Below are positions 4,718 through 5,710 of a stretch of 5,710 nt of DNA, in pieces (the first letter of the stretch is position 1; each line of letters starts with the position of its first letter). A program made the translations under genes and the position numbers. The DNA comes from Methanoregula sp. Its GTDB lineage: Archaea > Halobacteriota > Methanomicrobia > Methanomicrobiales > Methanospirillaceae. Location: positions 1 to 5,710 of the forward strand of contig JAPKXT010000027.1 of the NCBI GenBank assembly GCA_026394695.1, given 5' to 3'. The notes below the pieces were generated by a model that saw only the letters and a list, made by a program, of their open reading frames with translations, did no database searches and was not told the DNA's origin.

Positions 4718-5698
4718 ATGACTGGAGATGCTGACAAGTCAGAGCCAACTCATTTGTGGAACCATGCCGGGATCATCGTTATTGACAAACCAAGAGGACC
4801 TTCCAGCCACCAGGTAGCGGCGTGGGTTGGGAAGATGCTCGGCTGCCAGGTTGGGCATGCAGGAACACTCGATCCGCAGGTTTCCGGTGTGCTCCTCATC
4901 ATGCTCGGCAATGCGGTGCGCCTCGCCCCGCTCCTCCTCCAGCATGACAAGGAATATGTCTGCCTGATGCGGCTTCACGGTGATGTGGACAATACACGAA
5001 TCGAACAGATTGGTGAGGAATTTACCGGCAGACTTTACCAGCGCCCACCCCGAAAGAGTGCGGTAAAACGCGTTCTCCGAATCCGTACTATCCAGAAACT
5101 TGATATTCTCGATATTGAAGGGCGCCTCGTCCTGTTCCGCATCAAATGCGATGCCGGCACCTATATCCGCTCACTCTGCCATCACATGGGACTTGCACTG
5201 GGTGTCGGTGCACATATGGTAGAACTACGCCGTACGCGTTCTGGCGCATTCAGTGAAAAGGAGATGTATACACTTCACGATGTGCAGGATGCATGTATTG
5301 CCGCAAAAACTGGTGATTATACAGCAGTCTCATCCATGATCCTATCGGTGGATGCAGCAGTGCCTGATCTCCCTACAGTTGTCATCCGTGATACGGCGAT
5401 TGATGCCATCTGCCGCGGCGCGGTGCTTGCAGGAGTCGGTGTGATCAGTTGTGATGAGTTCAAAAAGGACCAGACCATTGCTGTCCTCTCGCAGAGAAAA
5501 GAGTTCATCTGTCTTGGCAGGGCACTTGTCCCGTCCGGTTCGTTCAAACCCGGAGAAACCGGTCTCGTCATCGCCCCAACAACCGTTTTCCTACCCCCGG
5601 GCACGTATCCCCGGGGCTGGACCAAATCAGATAAAGAAGTAAAGACAAGCAGAAAACGGGCTCCGGCTCAGAAAAAAATTGAACATAAAAAGAGATAG
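4718..5698 (+). CDS. cbf5: tRNA/rRNA pseudouridine synthase Cbf5 (box H/ACA RNP catalytic subunit)
   Basis: Cbf5 converts uridine to pseudouridine in rRNA, guided by box H/ACA RNAs together with Nop10, Gar1 and L7Ae. It can also act on U55 of tRNA. Numbering from the ATG, the TruB-type motifs appear in order: VIDKPRGPSSHQV (21-33), the catalytic loop GHAGTLDPQVSGVL (46-59) with nucleophile Asp52, DKEYV (77-81) with the conserved Tyr80, IKCDAGTYIRSL (142-153), and ELRRTRSGAF (169-178). A PUA domain for RNA binding spans about 215-298 and ends in the family block TVFLPPGTYPRGW. The last 25 residues (302-326) contain 11 Lys/Arg, a basic tail beyond the PUA domain. The PUA domain and the catalytic-loop context separate it from bacterial TruB. 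It lies one base after hemD. An in-frame GTG at 4709 is an alternative start. The identification is firm. Confidence 0.96.
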   Translation: MTGDADKSEPTHLWNHAGIIVIDKPRGPSSHQVAAWVGKMLGCQVGHAGTLDPQVSGVLLIMLGNAVRLAPLLLQHDKEYVCLMRLHGDVDNTRIEQIGEEFTGRLYQRPPRKSAVKRVLRIRTIQKLDILDIEGRLVLFRIKCDAGTYIRSLCHHMGLALGVGAHMVELRRTRSGAFSEKEMYTLHDVQDACIAAKTGDYTAVSSMILSVDAAVPDLPTVVIRDTAIDAICRGAVLAGVGVISCDEFKKDQTIAVLSQRKEFICLGRALVPSGSFKPGETGLVIAPTTVFLPPGTYPRGWTKSDKEVKTSRKRAPAQKKIEHKKR

Positions 5699-5710
5699 CA
5701 TTAAAAAAAT

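Noticed and set aside
5702..5710. A-rich stretch after cbf5 as a terminator
   Set aside because: On the cbf5 sense strand it is A, not T. It could end a convergent gene beyond the window, but that cannot be seen.

Overview
The window is gene-dense archaeal DNA, most likely from a methanogen of the Methanomicrobiales type. The evidence is an archaeal-type thymidylate synthase C-terminus, a fibrillarin plus NOP5 gene pair, a PUA-containing Cbf5, archaeal-style TATA boxes, Shine-Dalgarno (SD) sites and a tRNA-Gln without an encoded CCA. The order-level assignment is an inference from gene content and moderate GC; no taxonomic marker was searched. All genes have intact reading frames, and no mobile element, CRISPR array or prophage is visible.

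Layout. At the left edge, on the + strand, is the 3' end of an archaeal thymidylate synthase gene (to 278), followed by tRNA-Gln(CUG) at 334-406. Four genes then lie on the - strand. Read in their own direction they are an orphan TctA-like permease (3948 to 2734), NOP5 (2665 to 1802), fibrillarin (1805 to 1197) and a DUF1614 membrane protein (1187 to 471). NOP5 and fibrillarin overlap by 4 nt (GTGA), and the DUF1614 gene starts 9 nt after fibrillarin, so these three look like one operon. It has its own TATA box just upstream of NOP5. A 78-bp divergent promoter region (3949-4026) separates the permease from a + strand pair, uroporphyrinogen-III synthase (hemD, 4027-4716) and Cbf5 (4718-5698), which are 1 nt apart.

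How the genes relate. The window holds core proteins of both archaeal RNA-guided rRNA modification machines: fibrillarin and NOP5 for box C/D 2'-O-methylation, and Cbf5 for box H/ACA pseudouridylation. They sit in two opposite-facing units. HemD makes the uroporphyrinogen III that methanogens need for F430, cobamides and siroheme. The permease and the DUF1614 protein are membrane proteins whose role beside RNA-modification genes is unclear. I found no convincing new defence or mobile system. The points most worth a second look are the shared divergent promoter, the likely leaderless transcripts, the membrane proteins linked to the C/D operon, and the unusual protein tails.
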